A program made the translations under genes and the position numbers. DNA of 64,000 nucleotides from Tretioscincus oriximinensis. Lineage: Eukaryota > Chordata > Lepidosauria > Squamata > Gymnophthalmidae. Every line of letters begins with the position of its first letter. Positions within the stretch are counted from its first letter, which is position 1. Positions 52,360-63,580 of this stretch are shown here, in pieces. The stretch is taken from the NCBI GenBank assembly GCA_022410635.1, contig JAJVDF010000003.1:2553421-2617420 (forward strand). The letters are read 5' to 3'. The notes below the pieces were generated by a model. The model was not told the origin of the DNA. It worked only from the letters and a program-made list of their open reading frames with translations, and searched no databases.

Positions 52360-53770
52360 TTGCTAGAATTAATTGACATTGTTAATAAATGTGGATAAAG
52401 GATATCCAGTTAATATTGTCTACCTACACTTTCAGAAGGCTTTTGATAAAGTCCCTCATGAAAAGGCTCCTTAAAAAGCACTTCAGTCATGGATTAAGAG
52501 TACAGGTCTTGTTCTGGGTTGGTAACTGGCTAAAAGACAGAAAACAGTAGTAATCAGTGGACAGTTGAAGATATGCTTTTTAATATATTCATAAATGATC
52601 TGGATGCTGAGGTAAATATTATTTATTTATACTTCTATGCAGCCCTATACCCAACGGTGTCAGGAAAGCCAACCATGGGAGGGGGGGGTGTCACATAGCT
52701 TTCTCCACAACAGATACCCTGTGAAGTATGTGGGACTGAGAGAGTTGTAAAGAACTATGATTGGCCCAAGATCACCCAGGAGGAGTGTGGAATCCAACCG
52801 GGAGATTCAGATAAGAGTCTAACACTCTTAACCACTACACCAAACTTGCTCTAATGACTCCAAGTTTGCTGATGGCACTAAATTGTTCAGGGTAGTGAAA
52901 ACTGAAAGTGATTTTAAACAGCTCCAGAGGGAAGGCTTGAAATTGAGTGAGTGGGCAACAAAGTGGAAAATGCAGTTCAACCTGAGCACAAGCAACGTCA
53001 TGCACATTGGGGCAAAGAACCCCAGTTACTACTATGAACTGCTGAGAAGCAACCTTGCTGCTGCAGAGCAGAAAAAGGATCTTGGGGTGCTAGTGGACAA
53101 ATCTATGGATGTGTCAAGCCAGTGTGCAACAGTAGTGAAAACCCCCCACAATGTGTGAAGGTTAATCAGGAACAAAATTGAAGACAAGTTGGCAAGTGCT
53201 GTTTTGCCTCTATAAATATATGTTAAAGCCATTTTTGAATACTGTGTACAATTCTGGTCACAGCAACTTAGAAAAGATATTGGACAACTGGAGAAGGTGC
53301 AGAAAAGGGCAACAGGAATGATCGGTTTCGGAAGCAGTGTTTAAGGGGTGATCTAACGGAAGTGTATAAAGTCAATCATGGAATGGATAAAATGGGAAGA
53401 GAAAAAATATTTCATCCCATGACACCAAAACCAGGGGTTATTCCTTGAAACTGACAGGATAGTCAAGGGAAAGTATTTTTTCCATCCAGACGAAATTTAC
53501 TTCCACAAGAGGGGGTGGTAACAAGCCTGCATAGCTTTAAGATAGGAATAGATAATTTTATGGAAGCCAAGAGAATCAAATAGCTACTAAAATCTTGATG
53601 GAGCAAGAGGCAATATTCCTGAAATGCTATTTGCAGGGAGTTGAGAACAGGTGAAGATTTTGCCTTCTACTTGAGATACCCAGGTGTAATTGGTGGGCTA
53701 CCAGATGAGAAGATGCTGGACTAGATGGGCCGTGGCCCCATTCAGCAGGGGACCTCTTAGGTTCTTAAGG
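52360..53770 (+). mobile_element. Decayed CR1 LINE, interrupted
   Basis: 'ctttcagaaggcttttgata' (52430) begins the reverse transcriptase. After an interruption at about 52618-52855, the ORF resumes (LSEWATKWKMQFNLS, VMHIGAKNPSYYYELL, KKDLGVLVDKS) and ends near 53770 with 'cctcttaggttcttaagg'. Large internal deletions are present. Confidence 0.75.
52690..52855 (-). repeat. Sauria SINE, antisense, inside CR1
   Basis: 'cacaacagataccctgtgaa', 'ggcccaagatcacccaggag' and 'ctcttaaccactacaccaaa': a nearly complete tRNA-like head and body in antisense. Together with a short LINE-like tail (52618-52690) it splits the CR1 copy. Confidence 0.75.
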
Positions 53771-53818
53771 GTCTACCGTTTGCATGCTCTTGTAGACTAT
53801 GGAGGCCCCATCCACAGA

Positions 53819-53912
53819 GGGTATTTTTAGAGGAATTGTAGCACCCAAAACAATAATGCTACAACCCTGGGGCATTATTGTTTTGGGTGCTACAATTCCT
53901 CTAAAAATACCC
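53819..53912. repeat. Perfect hairpin, 41-base arms, 12-base loop
   Basis: 53819-53859 is the exact reverse complement of 53872-53912, with loop 53860-53871. It starts GGGTATTTTTAGAGG and ends CCTCTAAAAATACCC. It does not match MITE families A-D. Confidence 0.9.
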
Positions 53913-54214
53913 CCATCTGGTGTGTGGTTTCCCTTTTTAAGTTCGGCACATGCATGCTGCCTCCCGGCATGTGCCCAGAAGGGCAGGCAGACAGGTAAGT
54001 ACCCTTGCTTGACAACACTGGGACTTTATCATACTGCTTTTGCTTGACTGCATGGGGAAGCCCCACCATAGTGATGCTCCCACTGAGTTCTTGTGCCTCT
54101 AGGAATATTCTGTCTGGATGTGACTATTCTGTTACTCGGCCATGAACAGGTTGCCTCCTATATTGGATATAGTCAAACAGTCATCAGGGTTAGTAGCTGC
54201 CAATGAGCTTATCA

Positions 54215-54418
54215 TACATGAATTCAGAGAAATAGCCGTGTTAGTCTAGTAGAATGTCCAGCAAAGGAGCTAGCAGCACTTTGAGACTAACTTGAGAAAA
54301 GCNGTTGGCATAAGCTTTCGTAGACAGGTCTACTTCTTCAGATGCATCTACGAAAGCTTATGCCACCCACTTTTCTCAAGTTAGTCTCAAAGTGCTGCTA
54401 GCTCCTTTGCTGGACACA
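54215..54418. mobile_element. Palindromic pair of Penelope-like tails
   Basis: Antisense tail ('gtccagcaaaggagctagca' to 'ctacttcttcagatgc') followed at once by the mirrored sense tail ('atctacgaaagcttatgcca' to 'gctagctcctttgctggac'). The arms are almost identical, so the copy is young. It lies between SPCS3 and the window end. Confidence 0.8.
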
Positions 54419-54659
54419 CATGGATTCATTAGTTTTAGGGTGGTCAGTAACCCCTCTTATGCTGAATTCAGTAATGTATGCAATTTGCAAAGTTCCTATT
54501 TCCTGGGTCTTTTATAAATCAGTTATTAGGAGAAACACCATCTTAGGCTCCCTTCTCCACATTCTGCTTTATTCCATAACTAGTGGAGTAAGCCTGTTGC
54601 TTTATGGTTGTGCAACAGGTTCTAACTGCATAAGGATAAATTTTCAGGTGCAACAAATA

Positions 54660-55135
54660 AATATATAAGAAGAACCCTGCTGAATGGGCTCAGAGCGCAT
54701 CTAGCCCATTCTGTCTCACATTGGGCCACCAACTGCACCTCGACTCTGCAAATGATAGGAGTCCTGCCTGTTGCTTCATCTCGGAGGCTGTATCTTGACA
54801 TCTATTCCAGTAGTTGTTTATACCCATGGCTTCCATGGCTACTCTGTTTAAAAGCTATCCAGACCGCTAGGTACCACCACCTCTTCTGAAAGTAAATTCC
54901 ACAGGCCAATGACCCTCTGGGTAAAAAAATACGTTCCTTTGTCTTCACTTTTCTGCTCACCAGTTTCAAGGAATGGTCTTGGCGTTGATAGAGAAAATAT
55001 TTTTTCTCTATTCACCTTATCCATCCCATCCATGATTTTATACATTTCAAACAGATCACCTCTCAAATGTCATCTTTCGAGGCCGAAGAGACCCAAATGT
55101 TGCAGTCTGGCTTCATAAGGGAGGTGCTCCAGCCT
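54660..55135 (-). repeat. CR1 LINE 3' end, antisense
   Basis: 'aagaagaaccctgctgaatg', 'aaattccacaggccaatgac', 'aaacagatcacctctcaaat' and 'cataagggaggtgctccagc' follow the CR1 3' end in reverse. Confidence 0.75.
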
Positions 55136-55205
55136 CCTTCCTTCTCCCCCCCCCCCTTCTTCCTTTTCTCCTTCCTTTTCCCCCTTCCTTCCCTCTCCCC
55201 TTATA
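55135..55205. repeat. Polypyrimidine tract
   Basis: C/T-only stretch; another lies at about 55605-55690. 55.2-55.95 kb between and after them is GC-richer with 'actacatttcccagc' words; no gene is recognised. Confidence 0.7.
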
Positions 55206-56639
55206 CAGATGGGGTTCCCCAGCCTCTTTCCTGTGAGCAGCAAAAATGTTTCCTGTGGGCAGGACTGGGCACAAATTGGCTAAAGAGGCTTCCTCCTGCC
55301 CAGGACTAGCTGTGGTGCAGGCTAGGAGCTGCAGTTCGCATGGCAAGGCCCCATGCAGGCTGGGCAGAACAGGCTGCCCACTGGCCAGACTACATTTCCC
55401 AGCTGGCCCTGCCACCAGCACAATNACAGCTGCTACAGCTACTGTCAGCTTCATGAAACTGCTGGGCCCTCAAGCTGTTATAATAAGCCCTTGTCATGGT
55501 GAAAAAAACAGCACAGAAAAGCAGGCAGAAACACAGGAATTCTGCCAGGAAATAAAAAAGAAGCTGGCAGTTTGTTATTGTTTGAACCAGAGTTGCTCCA
55601 TGCATCATTCCTTCTCCCATCTCTCCTTTCTTTCTGTCTTCTTCCCTTCTTCTCACTTCCTTTCCCAGCCCCCCCCCTTCTCTCTCCCTTTGTGTGTGTG
55701 TCTGCCACCAGACTAACCTGTCTGAAGCATTAGAAGCAGCAGGTGTGAAAACTTTTTAAAAAGTGGAGTAGCAGAAGAGCTTGTGTTATGGTGGGCGCAG
55801 GGTCTGCTGGGAAATGTAGTCTCCACCAGGCAGACTTTCTTTTGTTTCATCCTGCTGCATGTATGGTGGCCTACAGTTCCCAGCAGGCTCCGTTCCTCCT
55901 CCTATGTGTGCCTAAGGGTGGGGCCAGCCTATCCATTTTTTTTTACTTTTTAGACTGNTCTGATTCTGAGTTCCTGTCTGCATGTGAGTGTACGATTTTT
56001 TGAAAAATGTACAGCTTTTGGAGAACCAGCAGCCTCTTTGGATCTTGGGCTAGGGGTGGGGATTATATCTGTGTTCTTTATGTGTGTATGTGTGTCCAGC
56101 CCTCATTGGATAATAATGACCAATAGCCTGCTGTTTAGACCTTAATCACATCCATGCCTTCTTTATTAGAGTTACGATTTAAATCCAGATAAAACTATTT
56201 GTGATTGCATCGCCACTCATATTTAATATTCCCCAGTATTTCCTGCCTTCCCATTGCATTTTCTTGTATTCTTGGTACGTTGCTGTGTTGGTCTTACTAC
56301 AATTCCCAGCATTCTCTGAGCCAAAAGCCAACGAACGTTTACAGTTATCCTCAAAGTCTCGCAGATTTACCATTTCCCCACTGTGGAAAGCCCCATGAAG
56401 TCTTTTTAGCAAATTTACACTATAGTCTAAATGAAGGTAGAAAAAAATGAGCTATCAGGAAAAACCAGGACTTGGGCCTTTTTAGCTGAACCTGTATAAA
56501 CCTCGGGTGACTTAAGCCTGATGCAAGTACAATAGTGATACCGTATTGTACATTTTATTTTGGAATTACATCTTCTTTCTCCAGTGTTGCAAACATTGCT
56601 CAGAGTAGGTTTCAAGGAAATAGCTGTGTTAATCTATTA

Positions 56640-56745
56640 CTATTTCTATTACTATTTCTATTACTATTACTATTACTATTACCACCACCACTATGACCAC
56701 CACCAACAACACAACAACCAAAACAACAACCAACAACAGCAGTTA
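56640..56745. repeat. Compound trinucleotide repeat
   Basis: (ATT/ACT)n passes into (ACC)n and then (AAC)n. About 55.95-56.63 kb shows no feature. Confidence 0.8.
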
Positions 56746-57256
56746 AAATGGAGTCGCTGAGTGCTGTCTGACTCCTTTTCCATTTACGCTGACAGAAAAT
56801 GGACCAGCCATATGCGAATCTGTAACATGGTGTGTATGTGTGTTGGAATTTCTCTTAAAGAAGTGACGTGAATGCTGAAAAATGGCGCTATTACTCAGTA
56901 CAGGCTTACTAGAAGTGCAGCCAACCCTCATCGAATCGCCTTGGAACATGTTTGAGGGCTGGGAGAGGACGGAACATAACCAATGGCCAGCAGTGGGAGG
57001 TCCTCAGAGGGGTGGCTTTGTCCAGCCACTAATTCTCTCAGTCGACCTGTTCTCTCTTCGAGCTGCTAGCGAAAGCAGATCCATCCCATGCATCAGCTAC
57101 CCCAGGGCTAATGGAGGATCACAGAAACATTCTGCTGTGCTGCGGGTTTTTGCTGCAAGGTATATGTTATCATAATTTGGAATAAAGCAAAAGGAAGGAT
57201 ATAGAACAATTCATTACAGTCTAGTTCCAGGTTGTTTTGTGTGCAACCTTGGTACT

Positions 57257-57390
57257 GTTCCAACATGCACCTTTAATTCACCTTCACTCCTGAAGAACTG
57301 GACTAAATGAGGGGGAAAAGGAATCCTGGGTTTAGTTCCGTTCTTCAGGAGTGAAAATGGAGTAAAAATACATGTCAGAATAGCACCCCT
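57257..57390. mobile_element. MITE family B, well-preserved copy
   Basis: 'tcctgaagaactggactaaa' is mirrored by 'tttagttccgttcttcagga'. The outer arms are 'catgcacctttaattcacct' and 'gagtaaaaatacatgtcaga'. Confidence 0.65.
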
Positions 57391-57512
57391 TATTTCCGTG
57401 CTTTCCCTTTTCTTCCGCTGCGTTCTGATGGGAAAGAGAAAATCGAATTAGGAAACAGGAAAGTGAATTTAAATCCCCCCTTATTTCCGTGCTTTCCCTT
57501 TTCTTCCCCTGC
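57386..57512. repeat. 36-base direct repeat, spaced
   Basis: 57386-57421 and 57477-57512 differ at one base (start 'ccccttatttccgtgc'). Confidence 0.85.
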
Positions 57513-57924
57513 TTCATTTCAAGCACAAGCAGCACAAATGCCTTTGGGCATATAAAAAGCAGGGATGCCTTGGGTCAGCTTCTATCTCCTACAGAGCCAC
57601 AAGCAGACCCAAGGTAGTGCGCACATGAGAGCCTGTGTCCAAAGCAGCAGATAGCTTAAGCTCCTGATTTCTTCTGCTGCTTTGGGGGTTTCCATTGTCC
57701 CCCCTACTGCTCAGTATTAGAACAACTGTCAACAGCCACAATGGGAAGAACCACAGCAATTTTCTGTGCGGCATGTAATGCGAATTGTGTTAAGCTGTAC
57801 TTGGCACGATTTTTCAGAGCGAACTTTGATCTGATGCTCTGTTGCAATGCAAACGGTGCGTGCTCAAAACATTTCCCATTTGGAGTAAATGGGAAGCGCA
57901 TGCACCCATCGCAGTGCGACTGAG

Positions 57925-58655
57925 TGTGGCGACCCCTACCTGAGGGCCCTACTATTAGATGACCCTCACAGTCAGGGGTGCCACAATATCCACCCTGTTG
58001 CCCAAGCCAGCACCCACGACTGCTTGCAGCAACAGTACTATCCTCCGGCCTACACAAGGCCTCAGAGTTTACCTCACGATGAGGGCTTTATTCACAGCCC
58101 CCACCAGTAGCATGCTTAATTTTGTGGTTACAGAAATAAAGAGAGAGATGTTTGAAATGAAACAAATAACAAGTTTATTATTTACAAACAAGGAATAGAA
58201 GAAAGATTAGAATAATAAAGCTTCGGCTTTTATCAAGTAAGCCTGACTCAAGCACACAGACACCAAGCAAGTGCAACATTAGTTTCCAGATCCTTAAAGA
58301 GACAGGCCCTGTGTCGCTTTATTTGTTCCAGCCCCAAGTCAAGCCTCAGCTTTGACTCCTTCAGGCCACCATACACTTCCACCCCCTCCCTCTGAGGCAG
58401 ATCAGAAGCGGACCCCTCTGTCCACCTGCTACACCACAAGTCCCCGACAGAAAGGCCTGTAGCCCTGGTCAGCTTCCCTTTTAACCGCTCACCAGCTGGC
58501 TACTCGCCCCATTGGCTGGCTCCTCCAGCCAAGCCCCCTCCCAAACAGGGAACCAGGAAGCCACGCCCCTGCCCAGGCCTGCTCTTCCCCCCTCCCTCTG
58601 GGATATCTGCTAAGTTTATAAAAGAAACACAAACCTCAAAATGGAGGACGCCACA
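57925..58655 (-). mobile_element. Solo LTR with 5-bp target duplication
   Basis: Ends TGTGGCG (57925) and CGCCACA (58655) are inverted. CTGAG occurs directly on both sides (57920-57924 and 58656-58660). On the minus strand there is a CCAAT box (near 58508), TATA-like ATAAAAG (near 58230) and AATAAA (near 58175), in LTR order. It is 731 bases with no internal coding region. Gypsy or endogenous retrovirus origin cannot be told apart from the LTR alone. Confidence 0.8.
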
Positions 58656-58924
58656 CTGAGTGTTCACACGTTTCCCCCCTAGTGAGAACACAGCCAGACG
58701 GTGTCTTTCCTTACGTTTTTTTTTAAATCAATAATGAGGGTTAAGGGTTATTTTCTTAGGAAAATACAAACATGGTATATTATTTTATTTCCCAGAAGAT
58801 GGCACTGTTGCATTGTGTTAAATAAAACAATCAAAGCAACTGTGGTGCTATTGTAATTTAGACTGCAAAGCTTCTTTGACACATTTCTGATTACATTACT
58901 ACAGGGTACTGGCAGGGTGGATAA

Positions 58925-59055
58925 ATTCTAGTAGGGCAAATCTCAGTCCTGAAGGACTGGACTGAAANGAAGAAAATGGGTTGGTTGGTTTTCAGTCCAG
59001 TTCTTCAGGAGTAAAGGTGGCTTAAAAGCATGTGTGTGACTACAGCCTGTGTGTA
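58925..59055. mobile_element. MITE family B copy
   Basis: 'cagtcctgaaggactggact' is mirrored by 'agtccagttcttcaggagta', then 'ttaaaagcatgtgtgtgac'. Confidence 0.6.
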
Positions 59056-59249
59056 GTTAAAATTGTTTTATACTCACACTGACATCTATTGTGTTCTACA
59101 GATGTGTTTTTATTATTCTTAGAGTTCTCAGCTGGATTTATGGTTCCTGTTCAAATATTTGTTGTCTTCACATATGGTCCTATGTGCTTGTTCACTTTGC
59201 TATGTTCCTTCCTTCCTTAGCAAAATCTTTCCAAAAGTTATTTGTACCT

Positions 59250-59680
59250 TTCCAGAGAAATAGCCGTGTTAGTCTAGTAGAAAGTCTAGCAAAGGGGCCA
59301 GTAGCCCTTTGAGGCTAACAGGAGAGAAGTGGGTGGCAGAAGCTTTCCAGGGTCCATTGTTATTGAGCAGGGTCACAACTCAAAATATCACAACAGCTTC
59401 AGATGCTCAGATGTTCAGATGTCTACGAAAGCTTATGCCACCCACGTTTCTCCTGTTAGGCCCTGTCCCCATTGAGCCTTCTTCTTGGCTGTATCTCAGA
59501 ATAGGAATGTGCCATCTACGTGCTAGTGTAGGCTATGGCAGGCCCNGAATGGGGCCTGCCGCAGCCTACACTGGCATGTGGATGACCAAGCTCTGTACCG
59601 AGATATAACCCAGAATATGGCTCAATGGGGACAGGGCCTTAGTCTCAAAGTGCTACTGGCCCCTTTGCTGGACTTATTTG
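59250..59680. mobile_element. Penelope-like tails in inverted order, interrupted by a MITE
   Basis: Antisense tail 59255-59350, a spacer, then sense tail 59420-59458 continuing at 59639-59680. The sense part is split by the insertion 59459-59638. Confidence 0.75.
59459..59638. mobile_element. Intact MITE family D, Harbinger-like
   Basis: 180 bases with a perfect 20-base terminal inverted repeat (starts GGCCCTGTCC). It is flanked by TTA on both sides (59456-59458 and 59639-59641) and palindromic throughout. A 3-base TTA duplication is typical of PIF/Harbinger. Confidence 0.8.
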
Positions 59681-59689
59681 TACCTTATT

Positions 59690-60735
59690 TCTTTTAGCAA
59701 ATTTGTTTGATTTGCTGACAAGTGGCCACATATTATAAATATAATTAGGCTCAGGAGTCCTTAGAGACATAAACATTAAGAGATATTTGGAAGCAGAGAG
59801 GCTTTGCACCCCTATGTGGATTTTTTTTCTTTCTTTTCGAACAAACCTTCTGANCGTAAACAGAACAAAAATGTTTAGACTGTTAATCTAGAGAATTATC
59901 TTCTTGTGAACATGTCAGCAACGCCAGANCATCTGATAATACTTATTTAAAAGCTGATTTAGAAGGGTAATTAATAATGCACTCAGATAAATAGTGTAAA
60001 ATATTGAGTGTCGTGAATTTTCAAATAGAAAATACAGCAATCTGCACAGATTTCAACGGTTATATTCATACACAAAATTACATCAATTTGATATTTATTT
60101 ATTTTTTTAAAAATCCAAATACGATTAGTATTTAAAGTAGTACACTTTGATTTCTTTGAACAATTCTTTTTACCGGTAATTGTTAGAANCATGTGGAAAA
60201 CCTCTTAAATATTTGTAGGAAAAAGTGTCTAATTATCAGCTTATGTGCTGTTCAAAGCATTCTGTGAGCTCCTGCCGCCTTAAGGGTTCTTAATAGTGAA
60301 GCCATCTGTCACTCAGCTCTTCAGATCTTACCAGGAACGTCCACTTCATCTTTTCCTAGGGACTTTTGAAACAAATGTTCTGTTATTCTTCTGTAATCTT
60401 TAACCCGGTCAGTCTAGACATTTGTGACCTAAGAACTAGAATGCCTTCCCCCCTTTGCCTTTCGTACAGTGTATGGATTTGTGTTTTCATGTTGCTAATT
60501 AAATAAAGAAGCTCAGCTTTTCTGGTTTGTCACTTAGCGGCATCTTAATCATCCATGTGACGCGCCTTATCAAAGGAGCAGGTTTGTTTTACATGCTGTT
60601 TCAAGAATATTGGACCCTAGATAATTATCAAGTGAAAATTGAAACTGATGAATTCATGTACAGTAAATGTATTTTCTTTCTGGAATGTTCCATGGATTCT
60701 TGTTATTGCGAATGTTTGCCCTCAACAGTGCCTTG
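59690..60735. other. Intergenic, no feature recognised
   Basis: AT-rich DNA with several N. No gene, repeat family or motif is supported. Confidence 0.6.
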
Positions 60736-60736
60736 C

Positions 60737-60935
60737 TGACCAGATGACCCCCTTTGGGTGGGTGTGTTTGAAAACCCAGTTTTGGGGTGCCTCCCAGTTT
60801 TTTCTTAGGAAATTCTTTTCAAAAAAAGATTTTTTTCAAAACTTTTTTTTAATTTTTTTTTCCTCAGAAAAAACTGAGGCACCCCAAAAAGGGTTTTCAA
60901 CCCCCCCCCCCAAAAGGGGTCATCTGGTCAGCCTA
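60737..60935. mobile_element. MITE family C, short copy
   Basis: Begins 'gctgaccagatgaccccctt' and ends 'aaggggtcatctggtcagcc', a nearly perfect palindrome with a T-rich/A-rich centre. Confidence 0.75.
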
Positions 60936-61129
60936 TTTTGAATAGTAGCACTAGGAACATCAAACTGAGTTTTCAATCTTCCCTAATGACTTTGATCCCT
61001 AATGACTTTCATGGTTGAAGAAATCCCTATTAGCTAAGAGTGAATGATGATGGTGCCGCTTTGCCACAGAATATTAAAGAAAGCTCAACCCATTTCTTGG
61101 TTTTTNAAAAAATCAAATACAGTTAATGA

Positions 61130-61275
61130 CCTGGTCACAAGTATGTTTTTGAACTGTCTTTAGTCTTGAAAAACTGGACTGAAAACCAGAAAAAGAAACA
61201 GTTCTTCCCCCGATTTACCCAAGTTCTTCAGGATTAAAGATGTTTTAAACATGTCTGATCAGGTTCTAATAAGGA
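61130..61275. mobile_element. MITE family B copy
   Basis: 'cttgaaaaactggactgaaa' is mirrored by 'cccaagttcttcaggattaa'. The outer arms are 'aagtatgttttt' and 'ttttaaacatg'. Confidence 0.6.
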
Positions 61276-61404
61276 CAAAATAATCCAGTTTCCCAGTATT
61301 CATAAATGTGTGCTAATAATGTACCCTCTCTGCTTTTTGCTGACAGTGATCACTTCTCAACCTTTGGGCTAAGATCAAGGGCAGTATTCAGTTTGATTTT
61401 TAGA

Positions 61405-61640
61405 GCCAGTCTGGTCTTGTGGTCAGATTGTGGGACTCTTATCTGTTGCCTCCTAGTTCAGTTCTCCCCACCTCTATGAAAACAACTGGGTGACCTTGGG
61501 TTAGTCATGCTTCAGAGCTCTCCCAGCCCCACCTACTTCACAAAGTTTTGTGAAAAAAAGAACANAGGGTTAAGGAAGCCCCTTTGAGCCACTTCAGGTT
61601 AGGAAAAGCAGGGCATAAAAACCAAATCTTCTTGTACTAG
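61405..61640 (+). repeat. Sauria SINE, sense, nearly full length
   Basis: Head 'gccagtctggtcttgtggtc', then 'ctgggtgaccttgggttagt', 'ctctcccagccccacctact', and tail 'aaaagcagggcataaaaacc'. The family is known from squamates. Confidence 0.8.
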
Positions 61641-61804
61641 CCACCAATTCATGAGAGTCAAACAATTTGGCTATCTCCAGCTGGTGAGAAGAAAACACGC
61701 CATTTTGTTCAGGTCACACAGTCATCTTCTGAACATCTAAAATTACTTCTAATGTTAGAATTATAGTACAGAAAATAGAGATGAGACAGAATGGAGGTAT
61801 TATA

Positions 61805-62173
61805 TTATGGTAGTTTGAACCTGCTGACTAAAACATATGTTTGACTTTTTACACCTTTACTGATTGTGGTAATGGAAACATTAGCCTCTGTTTTGTTTCT
61901 TAGATGACCTTGGTCTTCCAGTGCAAAGGTGTGGACTCCGTTTAATTGTCGTGAGGAAGCATTTAGCACATAATTGCGCAAACACACCATTTCTTTTCTT
62001 TTTCGACCTAGTTTTTGGACAGGAGATCTCCACATGAACAAGAAGTAACTCTCGGTCATTTTTGGTATATTTTGTTGATAAAAGGGAATGTACACATCCT
62101 GCTGCCAATATTTAGAACACAAAGACAACATGAAAGAGTAAGGCATTCTGTTCGTACAATCATCTTTGGACAT
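61805..62173 (-). other. Open frame of 122 codons, unrecognised
   Basis: It starts MSKDDCTNRMPYSF and contains KLGRKRKEMVCLRNYV. I see no domain, splice logic or repeat match. It may be chance, or part of an unlisted transposon. Not called a gene. Confidence 0.2.
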
Positions 62174-62414
62174 TTCTAATGGCTTTAGTCAACGTACTCA
62201 TTGTGATTGTCCTGGATTAGTAAAAATATTTTCATCCTTATTAAGATCACAACAGTTATTTTAGCAAGCGGGGGAGGCACTATGAATGTTTCATCTGCAT
62301 GAAAGGGATTAAGAAACTTTTTAGCTATAATGCTGACTTACAGGAATAAATGTAGCTTTTATTTAACAACTACTAAAATTGTCATTTTATGAGAAATAAT
62401 AAATCCAACTAATA

Positions 62415-62705
62415 AATAGTAAAATGGGTCTTGTAGCACTTTAGAAACTAGCAAGGAAAAGGTGGTTAGCATGAACTTTTGTAAACAAGTCTAGCATCTG
62501 TAGAAATAGATGTTAGGGAATAACTTTCTAGGGACAGACTAAACATTCATAGAAATCTGCATTCATTTGAAGAAGACGAATTCAGTTTAGCATCCAGAGA
62601 TATAGCTTTGTCTACGAAATCTCACCCCACTTCCCTATTTCTTGCGAGGTTCTAAAGTGCTTACAAGAACCCTTTGTTAGATTTTTTTGGACCCAGACTA
62701 TTTTT
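62415..62705. mobile_element. Penelope-like tails, inverted pair, diverged
   Basis: Antisense 'gtagcactttagaaactagc' and 'aaacaagtctagcatct', then sense 'tttgtctacgaaatctcacc' and 'ggttctaaagtgcttacaag'. Confidence 0.55.
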
Positions 62706-63029
62706 TTGCAATCTAAGATGTGAGTTATTTATTTACTCACTTGTACTGCATTTTATAATGCAAATCTGAACTTCCTGATGCTGTGCAAAGAGTATTAGAT
62801 ATGCATTAAGCCATGGTTCTATTGAAGTACCTAAAGGAGCTGGAGGAGAGATGGTCTCATGGTGGCTGATCAACACACTTTCCAGGGTCCATTGTTATTG
62901 AGCAAGGTCTCATCACTAGGTAATATCAGATACCAGCTTCTGTATCAATATGTAGTAGCCTTTTGAAGTAATATGGCAAGGTATANTTTGTATCCTAGAG
63001 ACAAAGGGTGCATCCAGACATGGGCTTTT

Positions 63030-63145
63030 ATGTCTGAGGACCTTCAGCCTCCGAAAATGTTGGTTAAGAGGAAATCTGACTGAAGTATATAAATCATGCA
63101 TGGGGGATGGATAAGATGAACAGAGAAAAAAATACTAAATCTATT
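63030..63145 (+). repeat. CR1 fragment, sense
   Basis: 'aggaaatctgactgaagtat', 'aaatcatgcatgggg' and 'gataagatgaacagagaaaa' match 45920-45990. Confidence 0.55.
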
Positions 63146-63218
63146 TTACATTTCCTGCCATTTTTTGATTTGTAAAAAAAGTGTGGAAAGATATTCATGA
63201 AATTTCCCTTCTATTATA

Positions 63219-63580
63219 GGCTGACCAGATGACCCATTTTGGAGGCGGGGGAAACCTGGTTTTGGGGTGTCTACCCTGCACTCCCAGGGGAGTGATTTCC
63301 CTGTTTTTTGCTTAGGATTTTTTTAAAATCACTGCACAACCATTAGGGGCATCTGGCAACCAGGGGCAGCTCCTGAAGGCACCCTCCCCTCAGTAAAAAA
63401 TAAAAAAAATGCAAATTTCTCATGCTCTTTGAAAAATTGTCAGGCGCTTCACGGATTTCTTGGCTAGGGATTTTGGAGGGGTAGGCATGTTGGTGGGTGA
63501 TTTGCACATCCATGGATATGCAAATTAGCATGAATATTAATTGCCCCAGTTTTGGCCTCAGAAAATCTGGTCAGTNTATC
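63219..63580. mobile_element. Family C DNA element, long copy, opposite orientation
   Basis: Starts 'ataggctgaccagatgaccc' and contains 'ccctcccctcagtaaaaaat' and 'caaattagcatgaatattaa', the mirror of 17812-18205. It ends 'aaaatctggtcag'. The remaining 63580-64000 shows no feature. Confidence 0.65.

Noticed and set aside
53819..53912. Bacterial-style terminator
   Set aside because: Eukaryotic context, 41-base arms and no adjacent gene end.
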